Origin: Roseiarcus sp963772555
GTDB lineage: Bacteria; Pseudomonadota; Alphaproteobacteria; Rhizobiales; Beijerinckiaceae
DNA: 64,000 bases
NCBI GenBank assembly: GCA_963772555.1
Contig: CAVYXQ010000003.1
Location: forward strand, 248,001-312,000
Direction: 5' to 3'
Program-made: the position numbers and the translations under genes
The notes under the pieces: model-generated
Told to the model about the DNA's origin: nothing
The model's input: only the letters and a program-made list of their open reading frames with translations
Database searches by the model: none
Part shown: in pieces, positions 36,701-46,052 of the stretch
How positions within the stretch are numbered: position 1 is the stretch's first letter
Layout: every line of letters begins with the position of its first letter

Positions 36701-37213
36701 ATGGGCTCCGCTCGAGACGAAGACGCCGGTCCGCTGACGCATCTCGGCGCCCAAGGCGAAGCCCGGATGGTCGATGTGTCCGAGAAGGAGGCGACGCAAC
36801 GCGTCGCAGTCGCGCGAGGCCACGTCCATATGGCTGCGGCAACATTAAGGACGATCCTTGAAGGCGACGCCAGGAAGGGCGACGTCATCGGGACGGCGCG
36901 CCTCGCCGGGATCATGGCGGCCAAGAAGACATCGGAGCTGATCCCCCTCTGCCACCCGTTGCAGCTCAGCAAGATTAGCGTGGACATCGCGGCCGACGAG
37001 GCGTTGTCTGGTCTCGAGGTTGCGGCTGAGGCGCGATGCCTCGGCCGGACCGGGGTCGAGATGGAGGCGCTGACCGCTGTCGCCGTCGCTTGCCTCACCA
37101 TTTACGATATGGCGAAGGCGATCGACCGGGGCATGCGTATCGAGGGCTTGCGCTTGGTTGAAAAGCGCGGCGGCAAGTCGGGCGAATGGCGCCTGGAGGA
37201 GCCCCAGGCATGA
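36701..37213 (+). CDS. moaC: cyclic pyranopterin monophosphate synthase MoaC
   Basis: A 170-residue MoaC, which converts the MoaA product to cyclic pyranopterin monophosphate in molybdenum-cofactor synthesis. LTHLGAQGEARMVDVS, KGDVIGTARLAGIMAAKKTSELIPLCHPL (key catalytic lysine and histidine region), RTGVEMEALTAV and YDMAKAIDRGM are hallmark motifs. ATG 36701 fits family length. It overlaps moeA by four bases. The cofactor is needed by the Mo hydroxylase at 7.7-11.7 kb. Confidence 0.97.
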   Translation: MGSARDEDAGPLTHLGAQGEARMVDVSEKEATQRVAVARGHVHMAAATLRTILEGDARKGDVIGTARLAGIMAAKKTSELIPLCHPLQLSKISVDIAADEALSGLEVAAEARCLGRTGVEMEALTAVAVACLTIYDMAKAIDRGMRIEGLRLVEKRGGKSGEWRLEEPQA

Positions 37214-38439
37214 ACGGGATGATCAGCGTCGAGGAAGCGCTGGCGCGTGTGCTCGTCTCCGCTGCGACGCCGCTCGACGAAGAGCGGGTCGCGCTGCAAG
37301 CCGGTTTTGGCCGGGTGCTGGCCCGCAATCTCGTGGCGTTGCGCACTCAGCCGCCCTTTCCCAATTCCGCAATGGATGGCTACGCAGTTCGCGCGGCCGA
37401 CTGCGCGAGCGTTCCTGCGACCCTTCGTGTGATCGGCGAGTCGTCAGCGGGGCATGCGTTTGAAGGCGTTGTCGGGCCGGGCGAGGCATCGCGCATCTTC
37501 ACCGGCGCGCCGACGCCACGAGGGGCGGACGCCATCGTCGTTCAGGAGAACGTGCGCCGCGAGAACGACCTCATCATCCTCTCGGCCGCCGCGGTTCACG
37601 GCGACAATCTACGGCCGGCCGGACTGGACTTCTTCGAAGGCGAGGCCCTCCTTCCGGCGGGATGCCGTCTCACCCCGCGTGACGTGGCGCTGGCCGCGGC
37701 GGCCAACCATACCGATCTGCCTGTTCGACGGCGCCCTCGGGTCGCGATCCTCGCGACCGGCGACGAACTCGTGCCGCCGGGCGGAACTCTCGGTCCCTCG
37801 CAGATCATCGCCTCGAACAATTTCGCCGTGGCGGGGGTCGTCGAGGCTTGCGGGGGCGTCGCGATCGACCTCGGCATCGCCGTCGACACGATGAGTTCGC
37901 TCGATATGGCGATCCGACGGGCGCGCGACGTCGAAGCCGACGTGTTGGTGACGCTCGGGGGCGCCTCCGTCGGCGATCACGACCTCGTCCAGAAGGCGCT
38001 GGTCGCCGCCGGCATGGAACTGGGTTTCTGGCGCATCGCCATGCGACCCGGCAAGCCGCTCATGCACGGGCGCCTAGGCGGCATGCGGGTCCTCGGCCTG
38101 CCGGGCAATCCTACTTCGTCGATGGTTTGCGCGATCCTGTTTTTGCGGCCTCTGCTCTTGGCATTGCAGGGGCAAACCGACGCCGACGCCGACGCCAGCG
38201 AGCCCGGCCGGCTCGCGGTGGACCTTCCGGCCAACGGTCCGCGGCAGGACTATATGCGCGCCGCGCTGCGCCACGGTGGGGACGGGATTCTCCTGGCGAC
38301 GCCGGCCGAATTGCAGGATTCCTCTCTGGTCAAGACGATGGCGCGGGCCGAGGGGTTGGTCGTTCGGGCGCCCTGGGCCGCGGCGGCGAAGGCAGGCGAT
38401 GCGTGCCGGATTATCGCCTTCGAAGGAATGGGGGTCTAG
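37210..38439 (+). CDS. moeA: molybdopterin molybdenumtransferase MoeA
   Basis: A 409-residue MoeA that inserts molybdate into adenylylated molybdopterin. Motifs include PFPNSAMDGYAV, IFTGAPTPRGADAIVVQE, ATGDELVPPGG, TLGGASVGDHD, FWRIAMRPGKPLMHG and LPGNPTSSMV. The start overlaps the moaC stop (ATGA), so the genes are translationally coupled. This pairing is common in alphaproteobacteria. Confidence 0.97.
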   Translation: MNGMISVEEALARVLVSAATPLDEERVALQAGFGRVLARNLVALRTQPPFPNSAMDGYAVRAADCASVPATLRVIGESSAGHAFEGVVGPGEASRIFTGAPTPRGADAIVVQENVRRENDLIILSAAAVHGDNLRPAGLDFFEGEALLPAGCRLTPRDVALAAAANHTDLPVRRRPRVAILATGDELVPPGGTLGPSQIIASNNFAVAGVVEACGGVAIDLGIAVDTMSSLDMAIRRARDVEADVLVTLGGASVGDHDLVQKALVAAGMELGFWRIAMRPGKPLMHGRLGGMRVLGLPGNPTSSMVCAILFLRPLLLALQGQTDADADASEPGRLAVDLPANGPRQDYMRAALRHGGDGILLATPAELQDSSLVKTMARAEGLVVRAPWAAAAKAGDACRIIAFEGMGV

Positions 38440-38474
38440 GCGATTTCCAAGTGGGCCGAGGCGGGGGCGAATCC

Positions 38475-39857
38475 ATGAACAACGCCAGCTCCGCCCCTGG
38501 GTCGCGGCAGCAGCCTGAGCGAGGATTGCTGACGCTCGCGGCGACAGCGCTGATCGCCGGCGGGGCGACCGGGATCGTCGGCGCGGCGTTCCGAACCTCG
38601 CTCGATGCGGCCGACCGCTGGCGCAACATCATGATCACGTCGGCGCATACGTCGGGGTTCCTCGGATTTCTCATGGTCGTCAGCGCCTGCGCGGCGGCAA
38701 CTCTCATCGCCGCATGGCTGGTGAGGCGTTTCGCCCCGCCCGCGTCGGGTAGCGGCATTCCGCATGTCGAAGCGGTCTTGCGCGACGGGGTTCCGCCCGC
38801 ATCGTATCTGCTTCCGCCGGTCAAGTTCGTCGGCGGAGTCCTGGCGATCGGCGCCGGCCTCGCGCTTGGCCGCGAGGGGCCGACCGTTCAGATGGGCGCG
38901 GGCATCGCCGTTTTTGTCGGCCGCGCCTTTCGCCTTCCCTGGTCGGATTGTCGGGCGCTGTTGGCCGCAGGGGCGGGCGCTGGCATTGCGACTGCCTTCA
39001 ACGCGCCGCTCGCCGGCGCCGCCTTCGTGCTCGAGGAACTGGTCCAGAGCTTCGATCGCCGCATTGCGATCGCTGCTCTCGCGGCGTCCGCGACAGCGAT
39101 CGCGATCGCCCGCGCGTTGCTGGGCGACACTCTCGACTTCCATGTCCCGTCGTTGCCGGGCGTCAGCGCCGAAGCGCGCCCGTTCTTCTTCGTCCTCGGC
39201 ATCGTCATGGGTTTCGTGGGCATCGCCTACAATCGGACGCTGCTCGGGACGCTCGCCGCGGTTGAGCGTCTGCCTCTCCCGGTCGAGGCGCGCGCCGGGC
39301 TGATCGGCGCCGCGGTCGGCGCTCTCGCATGGACTTATCCAGCCATTGTCGGCGGCGGCGACGCGGTCACGCAAAGCGCCTTGACAGGAGGACCGAGCGC
39401 GCAACTCGTGGCGCTCGTGTTCCTGGTCCGCTTCGCCTTGGGCGCGGTCTCCTATGCGGCGGCCACTCCCGGCGGCCTGTTCGCGCCGCTGCTGGCGTTG
39501 GGGGCGCAATTCGGCCTGCTGTTCGGCGCGGCGTGTGGCTGGGCCGTCCCCTGGCTGGACGTTCCGTCCGCGTCATTCGCCCTCGTCGGCATGGCGGCCC
39601 TCTTTGCCGGCGCCGTCCGCGCGCCCTTGACCGGAATGGTGCTCGTCAGCGAAATGACCGGGAACGTCACGCTCCTGCTCCCGATGCTCGGCGCCTGCGC
39701 CATGGCGATGCTGGTTCCGACGGTCCTGCGCGATCCGCCGATCTACGATTCGCTTCGAGAGGCGCTGCTGCTTCGCGAGCGCGCCGCGCTCGGAAAGGCG
39801 GCGATCAAAGCCGACGTCGCCGACAAACTGTCGGCCGATCCAAGCCATCCGCTTTAG
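38475..39857 (+). CDS. ClC-family chloride channel/transporter
   Basis: A 460-residue polytopic ClC protein. The selectivity motifs GSGIPHVEAV, GREGPTVQMG (with the gating glutamate) and GGLFAPLLALG are present, along with many membrane helices. The gating glutamate identity favours a Cl-/H+ antiporter or gated channel. ATG 38475 follows GGGGCGA and starts 35 bases after moeA, so the gene may be read through from it; the link is probably not functional. No CBS domains. Confidence 0.93.
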   Translation: MNNASSAPGSRQQPERGLLTLAATALIAGGATGIVGAAFRTSLDAADRWRNIMITSAHTSGFLGFLMVVSACAAATLIAAWLVRRFAPPASGSGIPHVEAVLRDGVPPASYLLPPVKFVGGVLAIGAGLALGREGPTVQMGAGIAVFVGRAFRLPWSDCRALLAAGAGAGIATAFNAPLAGAAFVLEELVQSFDRRIAIAALAASATAIAIARALLGDTLDFHVPSLPGVSAEARPFFFVLGIVMGFVGIAYNRTLLGTLAAVERLPLPVEARAGLIGAAVGALAWTYPAIVGGGDAVTQSALTGGPSAQLVALVFLVRFALGAVSYAAATPGGLFAPLLALGAQFGLLFGAACGWAVPWLDVPSASFALVGMAALFAGAVRAPLTGMVLVSEMTGNVTLLLPMLGACAMAMLVPTVLRDPPIYDSLREALLLRERAALGKAAIKADVADKLSADPSHPL

Positions 39858-40088
39858 CCACCCGGTCTCGCGGCGTCATCGAGCCGGCGGCGCAGGACCT
39901 GACCGCTGCTGAGGCTCCACGATCGTTTCAGTACGCACATATCCGGAAGTCGGGGCCGTCCCAACGGGAGCGATCGCGAGCGGGCGCCTCGACCCACCGC
40001 GAGTTGATGCCGTCGCGCGTCAGCCCGCGCACTTCGGCGATGTCGACCGGCAGCCGTGCCCGCGGCGAACCCCCGACCGCTCCCTGAA

Positions 40089-40493
40089 TCAGTACCAGCC
40101 CGGAACCACGGGGCCCCAAGCTCCGCCCCAATCCGTCGCGGCTTCAGCGTTGAGCAGCGCCGTCGTCTCTTGCATCTGGGCTATATTGTTGGCCGCGTGA
40201 ATCTGCTGATATTGCTGATACGCCGCGGGGCTGCCGACAAATGCACAGCCGCATCCGGCGGCGTCGGCATAAATATAAACCGGGCCGCTCTTTCTCGCGG
40301 CGTAGACGATGCTGTCTTGTGGAAGCGCTTGAAGCTTGGCGACCCTGTCCGGCGTGTCCGCCTGGAGCCGCGCGAAACCGGCAGCGGCAAGCTGTCCCTC
40401 CCTCTCCGGAGTCCCGACGGTCATGCATCCCGTCAACCCCGCGGCCACAGTCAAGGCCGCAACGCCACCCCGCCACTGAATCATGTCAAACAT
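40089..40493 (-). CDS. small lipoprotein of unknown function
   Basis: A 134-residue predicted lipoprotein. ATG 40493 gives MFDMIQWRGG followed by a hydrophobic stretch ending in the lipobox LTGC (Cys near residue 23); the cysteine would be lipidated after SPase II cleavage. Mature part contains ARKSGPVYIYADAAGCGC, a Gln/Ala-rich helix and a Trp/Gly end. I do not recognise a characterised family; small lipoproteins with this YADA..C.C pattern are common hypotheticals in Hyphomicrobiales. Confidence 0.8.
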   Translation of the reverse strand: MFDMIQWRGGVAALTVAAGLTGCMTVGTPEREGQLAAAGFARLQADTPDRVAKLQALPQDSIVYAARKSGPVYIYADAAGCGCAFVGSPAAYQQYQQIHAANNIAQMQETTALLNAEAATDWGGAWGPVVPGWY

Positions 40494-40601
40494 TCCCAGC
40501 CGTCCGCCCCGAGCGGACCTTCGCGCTTCGGGCGAACTCGGTGTCAACCGCGCGGCGTCAATCGCCCGGGGAATCCGGCAAGCGGAATTCTCCTCGAGCA
40601 G

Positions 40602-41318
40602 TCAGCTTCGGGCGCCGATGATCGCTCGCCAGAAGCCGCTGTAGGCCAGCTCCAAACCGACAATCGAGTAGTCGAGATCGATAGAGTCCAGCACTTCGTA
40701 CGCCGAATTGTTGCAGATCGAAAAAATGATCAGCCCGTCCCTGGAGACGTGATGGCGTGCCTGGCGGAGATAGGATTCAGTGATGCGCCCGTGCGGGTCG
40801 CACAGGCTGAATTTCTCGATGTCGTTTTCAGGATTCTTGTCGACCATCGGCGTGTTGAAGACGATCAGATCGAAATCCTTCTCGTCGATTTTTTCGAAAA
40901 GATCAGACTGATATGCGGTCAGCGTGAGCTTGTTGAGCCGCGCATTGTCGATCGTCGCCTTTACCGCGACCGGCGAAATGTCGGTCGCGACGGTCCTCGA
41001 ACTCCAGTTCGCCGCGATGAACAGCGAGATGATGCCGCAGCCGGCGCCGATCTCCAGCGTCTTGGCGATCAGATTGGGATTCATCGCCTTAATGTTGCGA
41101 ATGAAAAACTCGGAGCTCGAATCGGGCAGCGGGTGATAGACGCCGGCGGGAACGTCGACGATCAAACCGTCGGTATGGATCCGCTCCGGTACTGCCTGAC
41201 GGCGGACCAACGCCTCATGCGCCGCGGCGATGTCAAAGGGCTCCGTATCAACCAGATTGGCGAGGCCGAGCTTGCGCAGGACGGACAATCGCGGTCCGAC
41301 CCGATATTCAATATTCAT
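40602..41318 (-). CDS. class I SAM-dependent methyltransferase (MTS-like)
   Basis: A 238-residue Rossmann-fold methyltransferase of the small-domain (RsmC/HemK-like) type. Motif I LEIGAGCGIISLF binds S-adenosylmethionine; TDISPVAVKA is motif II. Where protein or nucleic-acid N-methyltransferases have NPPY, this has FNTPM, so the usual amino-methyl target is doubtful. It lies just downstream of the ABC permease on the same strand, separated by 113 bases. Substrate unknown. Confidence 0.83.
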   Translation of the reverse strand: MNIEYRVGPRLSVLRKLGLANLVDTEPFDIAAAHEALVRRQAVPERIHTDGLIVDVPAGVYHPLPDSSSEFFIRNIKAMNPNLIAKTLEIGAGCGIISLFIAANWSSRTVATDISPVAVKATIDNARLNKLTLTAYQSDLFEKIDEKDFDLIVFNTPMVDKNPENDIEKFSLCDPHGRITESYLRQARHHVSRDGLIIFSICNNSAYEVLDSIDLDYSIVGLELAYSGFWRAIIGARS

Positions 41319-41431
41319 GTCGCTTTGCCTTTTTTGTACTCGGCGCGATTCCCCCGCAGTCCCGCCCGGAGGCCGCTTACCGAAGTCCGGCCCAAGCTAT
41401 TATTGTTATACGACAGATCACACGGGCTGGT

Positions 41432-42217
41432 TCACGTTTCGCGCCCGCGCTCGCTTTCATGCCACTCATGCAGCATCCAGTGCGAGAACGCCGTCAGAAC
41501 GATATGAATTGTGATGCCGGCGACCGAGATCAAGAGCAGCGCGGCGAACATGCGCGGGATATTGAGCCGAAACCCGGATTCGACGATTCTGTAGGCTAGT
41601 CCCGAGCCCTGGCCCGCCGATCCGGCTGCGATTTCGGCGACGATCGCGCCAATGAGGGCGAGACCGCCGCTGATCCGCAGCCCCGCGAGGAAATAGGGCA
41701 GCGCGGAGGGCAGCCGCAGCAACATGAACTGCTGGAAGCGCGTGGCGCGATACATCTGGAAGAGTTCGACGAGATTGTGGTCGGCCGACGACAAGCCGAG
41801 CGTCGTGTTGGCGAGCAGCGGGAAAAACGCGACAAGGAAAGCGCAGACCAGCACCGCAACCGAGGGCGACAGGTAAATCAGGAGCAACGGCGCGATGGCG
41901 ACGATCGGGGTCACCTGCATGGCGACGGCGAAAGGGTAGAACGCCCGCTCGACCAGTCGCGACTGCGCGAAAATTACGGCCAAGCTCACACTGCCGACGA
42001 CCGCCGCCAGCAGCGCCTTCAAGGTGATCGAGAGCGTCACCCACAGCGAACTCGACAGAGTCGGCCAATCGGTGAACAGCGTGGCGATAATGACGCTCGG
42101 CGCGGGAAGAAGATAGGGAGGAATGGCGAAATACCTCACCAGGCCCTCCCAGACCAGAAGCCCCAGTCCGAGCGTCATGGCGGGAACGACATAGCCTACG
42201 AGATCGTCGCGGCTCAT
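41432..42217 (-). CDS. NitT/TauT-type ABC transporter permease
   Basis: A 261-residue inner-membrane permease with about six helices and the cytoplasmic coupling motif near MYRATRFQQFMLLRLPSALP, typical of SsuC/TauC/ThiX-like BPD_transp_1 proteins. ATG 42217 overlaps the stop of the ATPase gene (ATGA). The cognate binding protein is probably the gene at 44743-45759, on the same strand but separated by two + strand genes. Confidence 0.93.
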   Translation of the reverse strand: MSRDDLVGYVVPAMTLGLGLLVWEGLVRYFAIPPYLLPAPSVIIATLFTDWPTLSSSLWVTLSITLKALLAAVVGSVSLAVIFAQSRLVERAFYPFAVAMQVTPIVAIAPLLLIYLSPSVAVLVCAFLVAFFPLLANTTLGLSSADHNLVELFQMYRATRFQQFMLLRLPSALPYFLAGLRISGGLALIGAIVAEIAAGSAGQGSGLAYRIVESGFRLNIPRMFAALLLISVAGITIHIVLTAFSHWMLHEWHESERGRET

Positions 42218-43038
42218 TCGACGAGCTCGGTTGGCGGCGTCTCGCCCATCGCCAAATGCAGCGCCAAGGAGGTCCGGCGGCACGTATCGGCGTACTGCGC
42301 AGTCAAGCGAAATCCCTCCCGCCGCATCGGCGGCGCCTCGACGGTAATCTCCGCCACGGCGCGGCCAGGCCGAGCGGCCATCACCACGATGCGGTCGGCG
42401 AGATAGACGCTTTCGAACACCGAATGGGTGACGAAGACGACGGTCGCATTGAGAGAGGCCTGCAGCTCTGCAAGGTCGTCGTTGAGCTTAAGCCGCGTGA
42501 TCTCGTCGAGCGCGGCGAAAGGCTCGTCCATCAGCAGCACCGCCGGCCGGGTGACCAGAGAACGGGCGATCGAGACGCGCATCTTCATCCCGCCCGACAG
42601 TTGGCGGGGATAGGCCTTGGCGAAGCCCGAGAGCCCGACCTGAGCGAGCGCCTCCTCGATGCGCGGGCGCGCCTTCTCCTTGGAAACGCCGGCCAGCCGC
42701 AATGGCAGCCAGACATTGGAAAAGACGTCCGACCAAGGCATCAGAGTGGGCTCTTGGAAGACGAAACCGAATTCCGGCCGGGCGCAGCTCCAGGCGATTT
42801 CGCCACGCGTCGCCGGCGTCAGTCCTGTGAGAAGACGGAGTACAGTCGACTTGCCACAACCCGAAGGACCAAGGAGGGCGAGGAACTCGCCCGAACGGAT
42901 CTCGAGATCAAGCCCGGCCAAGGCCGTAACGCGATTGGCGAAAACCTTGTCGACCCCAATGAAAGTCGCGAGCGGCGCTCCGCCGGCGCGCGAAGCCGCT
43001 TTCCTTCCTCCCTCGGCCAATGTCACAATCTTGCTCAT
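42214..43038 (-). CDS. NitT/TauT-type ABC transporter ATP-binding protein
   Basis: A 274-residue ATPase of the SsuB/TauB group. Walker A GPSGCGKST, Q-loop in VFQEPTLMPW, signature LSGGMKMRVSIAR, Walker B VLLMDEPFAALDE and switch VTHSVFESVYLADR are all present. It drives import through the adjoining permease. ATG 43038 is chosen; a TTG four codons earlier is an alternative. Substrate family includes sulfonates, thiamine precursors and oxidised pyrimidines/purines. Confidence 0.94.
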   Translation of the reverse strand: MSKIVTLAEGGRKAASRAGGAPLATFIGVDKVFANRVTALAGLDLEIRSGEFLALLGPSGCGKSTVLRLLTGLTPATRGEIAWSCARPEFGFVFQEPTLMPWSDVFSNVWLPLRLAGVSKEKARPRIEEALAQVGLSGFAKAYPRQLSGGMKMRVSIARSLVTRPAVLLMDEPFAALDEITRLKLNDDLAELQASLNATVVFVTHSVFESVYLADRIVVMAARPGRAVAEITVEAPPMRREGFRLTAQYADTCRRTSLALHLAMGETPPTELVE

Positions 43039-43393
43039 TTCGCCAACCAACGTGACCGTCGGCGCACCGGTTCCGCGCGGGCGGCCTGCGCTACTGTAAA
43101 AACGACTGAAACCAACGGCCTAGTGTCGCCATCGTTCAAGTGCGTTCTTGCTCGCGCCGCCGACATCTCGCCCCTCCCCCTATGCAACGCTCGGATCGGG
43201 TGCCCCCATGATATAGGACTGAGTTTCGGACTTTATAGACCCTCCTTTGCTCGGGTCAAACCTTGGGGCGGTTAGGCCGGATCAACGCCGTATTTAGAGA
43301 ACGCAGGAAAGACGGGCGCTTGACGCTAGGCGTTGAGACGTGCGATTCGCCTGAGCTGACGGGATCCGCGGAACCCGCCCCGGGGCGCGACCG
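43039..43393. other. divergent intergenic region
   Basis: About 355 bases between the divergent ATPase gene and the methyltransferase gene. It must hold promoters for both directions. I could not identify convincing -35/-10 boxes, an operator, a riboswitch or an RNA gene in it. Confidence 0.5.
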
Positions 43394-44164
43394 ATGACCA
43401 AGGATTATGTCGCCGAGGGACTTGCGACCCCGGCGGTCGATCATCTCTTTCCCGACATGATCGTGGCCGACAAAGACGTGTCGACGTGGCCATATCTTAG
43501 AAGGGACGTCGACCATTCCTTTCGGGTCGACCGGCGCGATCCAACAGTCGGCTTCATCAACCGCGACGAAGCCTCGCTCCTCTATTCGAATGCGCGGCTG
43601 TTCGCCGGCCGCAGGGGAATCGAGATCGGCGCTTGGCGCGGATGGTCGACCGCCCATTTGATCGCATCCGGCCTCGCCTCACTGCATGTGGTCGAGCCGC
43701 TGCTCGCCGATGCGGCCTGGCAAGCCGAGTTTGTGCAGGTTGTGAAAGGCGCTGGCGGCGAGGGGACGGTGATCCTGGTTCCGGAAAAGAGCCCCGGCGC
43801 GGTGCAGCGGCTTGGGAAGGAAGGCGCTCGCTGGTCGTTCGCCTTCATCGATGGCGATCACGACGGCGACGCGCCCTTAGAGGACGGGCTGGTCTGCGCG
43901 CGCTTCCTCGAGGCGACCGCGATGATGCTTTTCCACGATTTGGTCTCGCCACATGTCGCCAACGCCCTTCGCGGCCTCATGGATCGCGGGTGGAACGCGA
44001 TGGCCTATCAGACGGCGCAGATGATGGGCGTGGCGTGGCGCGGCGAAGTCGCTCCGGTCGCGCACAAGCCGGACCCGAGCCAGCGCTGGCGCGTTCCCGA
44101 GCACCTCAAGGACATCACGATTTCGGGCGTCGAACCGAACGGCGCCAATCGAGCGGGGAGTTGA
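43394..44164 (+). CDS. class I SAM-dependent methyltransferase (Methyltransf_24-like)
   Basis: A 256-residue protein with a glycine-poor SAM motif GIEIGAWRGWSTAHLI and a downstream FAFIDGDHDGDAPLEDG, the acidic DGDHxxxxxxxD pattern of the Methyltransf_24/O-methyltransferase-like group, and MMLFHDLVSPHV. It is inserted, in opposite orientation, between the ABC transporter core genes and their binding protein. Five bases separate it from the cytochrome c gene. Substrate unknown. Confidence 0.82.
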   Translation: MTKDYVAEGLATPAVDHLFPDMIVADKDVSTWPYLRRDVDHSFRVDRRDPTVGFINRDEASLLYSNARLFAGRRGIEIGAWRGWSTAHLIASGLASLHVVEPLLADAAWQAEFVQVVKGAGGEGTVILVPEKSPGAVQRLGKEGARWSFAFIDGDHDGDAPLEDGLVCARFLEATAMMLFHDLVSPHVANALRGLMDRGWNAMAYQTAQMMGVAWRGEVAPVAHKPDPSQRWRVPEHLKDITISGVEPNGANRAGS

Positions 44165-44169
44165 AGAGC

Positions 44170-44712
44170 ATGAGCCAGTCCTTTGGCCAGTGTTTTGGCA
44201 TGCGAACGGCCGCGGCGGTCGCGGTGCTGCTTGGGCTCTCGCCGGCCGTGCTGGCCGACGAGGCGCAAATCGCCCGGGGCCGCTACCTCGTTACGATCGC
44301 CGGCTGTTCCGATTGCCATACGCCCGGCGCCTTGCTCGGCGCGCCGGACATGAAGCGCTATCTCGGCGGATCGGACGTCGGCTTCTCGATCCCGGGTCAG
44401 GGCGTCTTCGTCGGCCAGAATTTGACGCCGGACGAGGAAACGGGCCTGGGCGACTGGACGGCCGAGCAGATCGTGACCGCGCTCCGCCAGGGCAAGCGCC
44501 CCGACGGAAGCGAGCTTTCGCCGGTGATGCCTTACCCTGCCTTCTCGCACCTGACCGACGACGACGCGCTGGCGATCGCCGCCTTTCTCAAGAGCCTTCC
44601 GGCGGTCAGCAACAAGGTCGTCTCGTACAAGTCTTCGGACAAGGTGCCGATTGCCGTCTCCGCCGTGCTGCCGCCCGCGGTCTATAACGCCCTGCCGGCG
44701 TCGCAAAAGTGA
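44170..44712 (+). CDS. periplasmic cytochrome c
   Basis: A 180-residue exported class I c-type cytochrome. The signal peptide (about 1-30, ending SPAVLADEA) is followed by the haem-binding GCSDCHTPGA and a likely axial methionine in LSPVMPYPAF. It resembles the cytochrome c subunits associated with alcohol and aldehyde dehydrogenases or Mo hydroxylases. An internal ATG at 44200 (MRTAAA) is an alternative start. It may accept electrons from a dehydrogenase encoded elsewhere, possibly the FAD-type Mo hydroxylase. Confidence 0.9.
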   Translation: MSQSFGQCFGMRTAAAVAVLLGLSPAVLADEAQIARGRYLVTIAGCSDCHTPGALLGAPDMKRYLGGSDVGFSIPGQGVFVGQNLTPDEETGLGDWTAEQIVTALRQGKRPDGSELSPVMPYPAFSHLTDDDALAIAAFLKSLPAVSNKVVSYKSSDKVPIAVSAVLPPAVYNALPASQK

Positions 44713-44742
44713 GCGGTCGGCAGCGGGGCGCGCCCTTCACGG

Positions 44743-45759
44743 CTATTTCGGATCCGCCATGTCTTTCGGCCGCAGATCGACGCCGACCCCTTTGTTGACG
44801 AACTGCAGAGTATAGGCCTTCGTATAGTCGATGCCCGGTTTGACGACGCCCGCCTTGACCATCTTCTCGTAGAAGTCCTTCCAGCGCTCGTCGGTCATGG
44901 CGCCGATGCCCTTCGTCAGGGTGTCTCCGGAATCGACGATGCCATATTCCTTGAGCTTCCTGATCGAAAAGTCGATCTGATCGTCCGTCATTTCCGGATT
45001 GTCCTTCTTGATCAGGGCATTCGCCTTGGCGTTGTCGCCGTAGAGATAATGGTACCAGCCGATCGCGGAGGCGCTGACGAAGCGCTGCACCATGTCTGGG
45101 TTCTTGTCGACGATCTCGCGGCGCGTGACGATCTGCGTCGAGTAGGTGGTGTAGCCGTAGTCGGTCAGCAAGAAGACGTTCGGCTTGAAGTGGCCCTGCT
45201 TCTCGATCTCGTACGGTTCGGAGGTGATGTAGCCCTGCTGGATCGAGTGTTCGTTGACGATGAACGGCGCCGAGTTGAAGTTGTACGGCTTGATGTTCTC
45301 GTCCTTGAATCCGTAGGCGACGCGCATCCACGCCCAGAAGGTGTTGACCGCGCCGGCGCTGACAAAGGCGGGGTTGGCATTGGGCAGGTCCTGCCACTTG
45401 TCGAGGCCGACGCCCGGATGCGACATGAAGCACTGTGGGTTCTTCTGGAAGTCGGCGGCGACAGTGATCAGCGGAATGTTGTTTTGAACGTTTAGAAAGT
45501 CGCCGATCATGTCGCCGCCCATGAAGAACTCGATCTTGCCGGCGATCAGGAGCATGCCGCCGTTGGACGTCGGCCCGCCCGGCATGATGGTGACGTCAAG
45601 CCCATTCTTTTCATAGGTGCCGTCGACCAGGGCCTGATAATAGCCGCCCGCTTCGGGGTCGGCGAGCCAGTTGGTGGCGAACGTCACCTTGTCGAGGGCG
45701 AAGGCCGGCCCGGTGAGGCCGATAACGCCAGCCAGCGCGGCAGCAACCGCAATACGCAT
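44743..45759 (-). CDS. ABC transporter substrate-binding protein (NMT1/THI5-like)
   Basis: A 338-residue periplasmic binding protein with a signal peptide (1-21, ending GPAFA). The mature part, KVTFATNWLADPEAGGYYQAL then GLDVTIMPGGPTSNGG, is typical of the NMT1/THI5-like group that binds thiamine pyrimidines, sulfonates or related compounds. It is the likely partner of the permease-ATPase pair at 41432-43038 and lies divergent from 8-oxoguanine deaminase, which suggests a purine-type ligand. Confidence 0.9.
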   Translation of the reverse strand: MRIAVAAALAGVIGLTGPAFALDKVTFATNWLADPEAGGYYQALVDGTYEKNGLDVTIMPGGPTSNGGMLLIAGKIEFFMGGDMIGDFLNVQNNIPLITVAADFQKNPQCFMSHPGVGLDKWQDLPNANPAFVSAGAVNTFWAWMRVAYGFKDENIKPYNFNSAPFIVNEHSIQQGYITSEPYEIEKQGHFKPNVFLLTDYGYTTYSTQIVTRREIVDKNPDMVQRFVSASAIGWYHYLYGDNAKANALIKKDNPEMTDDQIDFSIRKLKEYGIVDSGDTLTKGIGAMTDERWKDFYEKMVKAGVVKPGIDYTKAYTLQFVNKGVGVDLRPKDMADPK

Positions 45760-46052
45760 TCAAAGCTCCTCCATGCTCAAGGTCCCGGAGGCGCCGGATA
45801 GGGTAGCGTCACCTCCCTCCGCCCGGAGTCTCTGCTCGCGAACGGGCGCGAAGGGAAGCTCGTCTATCAGACTTCTCCCTGCGCGCGCGCCACAATACGG
45901 ACGAGTTTGTCGGCCGTCGAATCCAATCTGAACCGGCCTCCTCCCCGATCGCGCTCGACGGGGCTGGCGTCGCGCCCGGAACATGGCTACCCCGGCCGCC
46001 TTTCTGTGCATGGGCCTCGACAACCTCACGCCCGCAATTTGGAGTTCGACCG

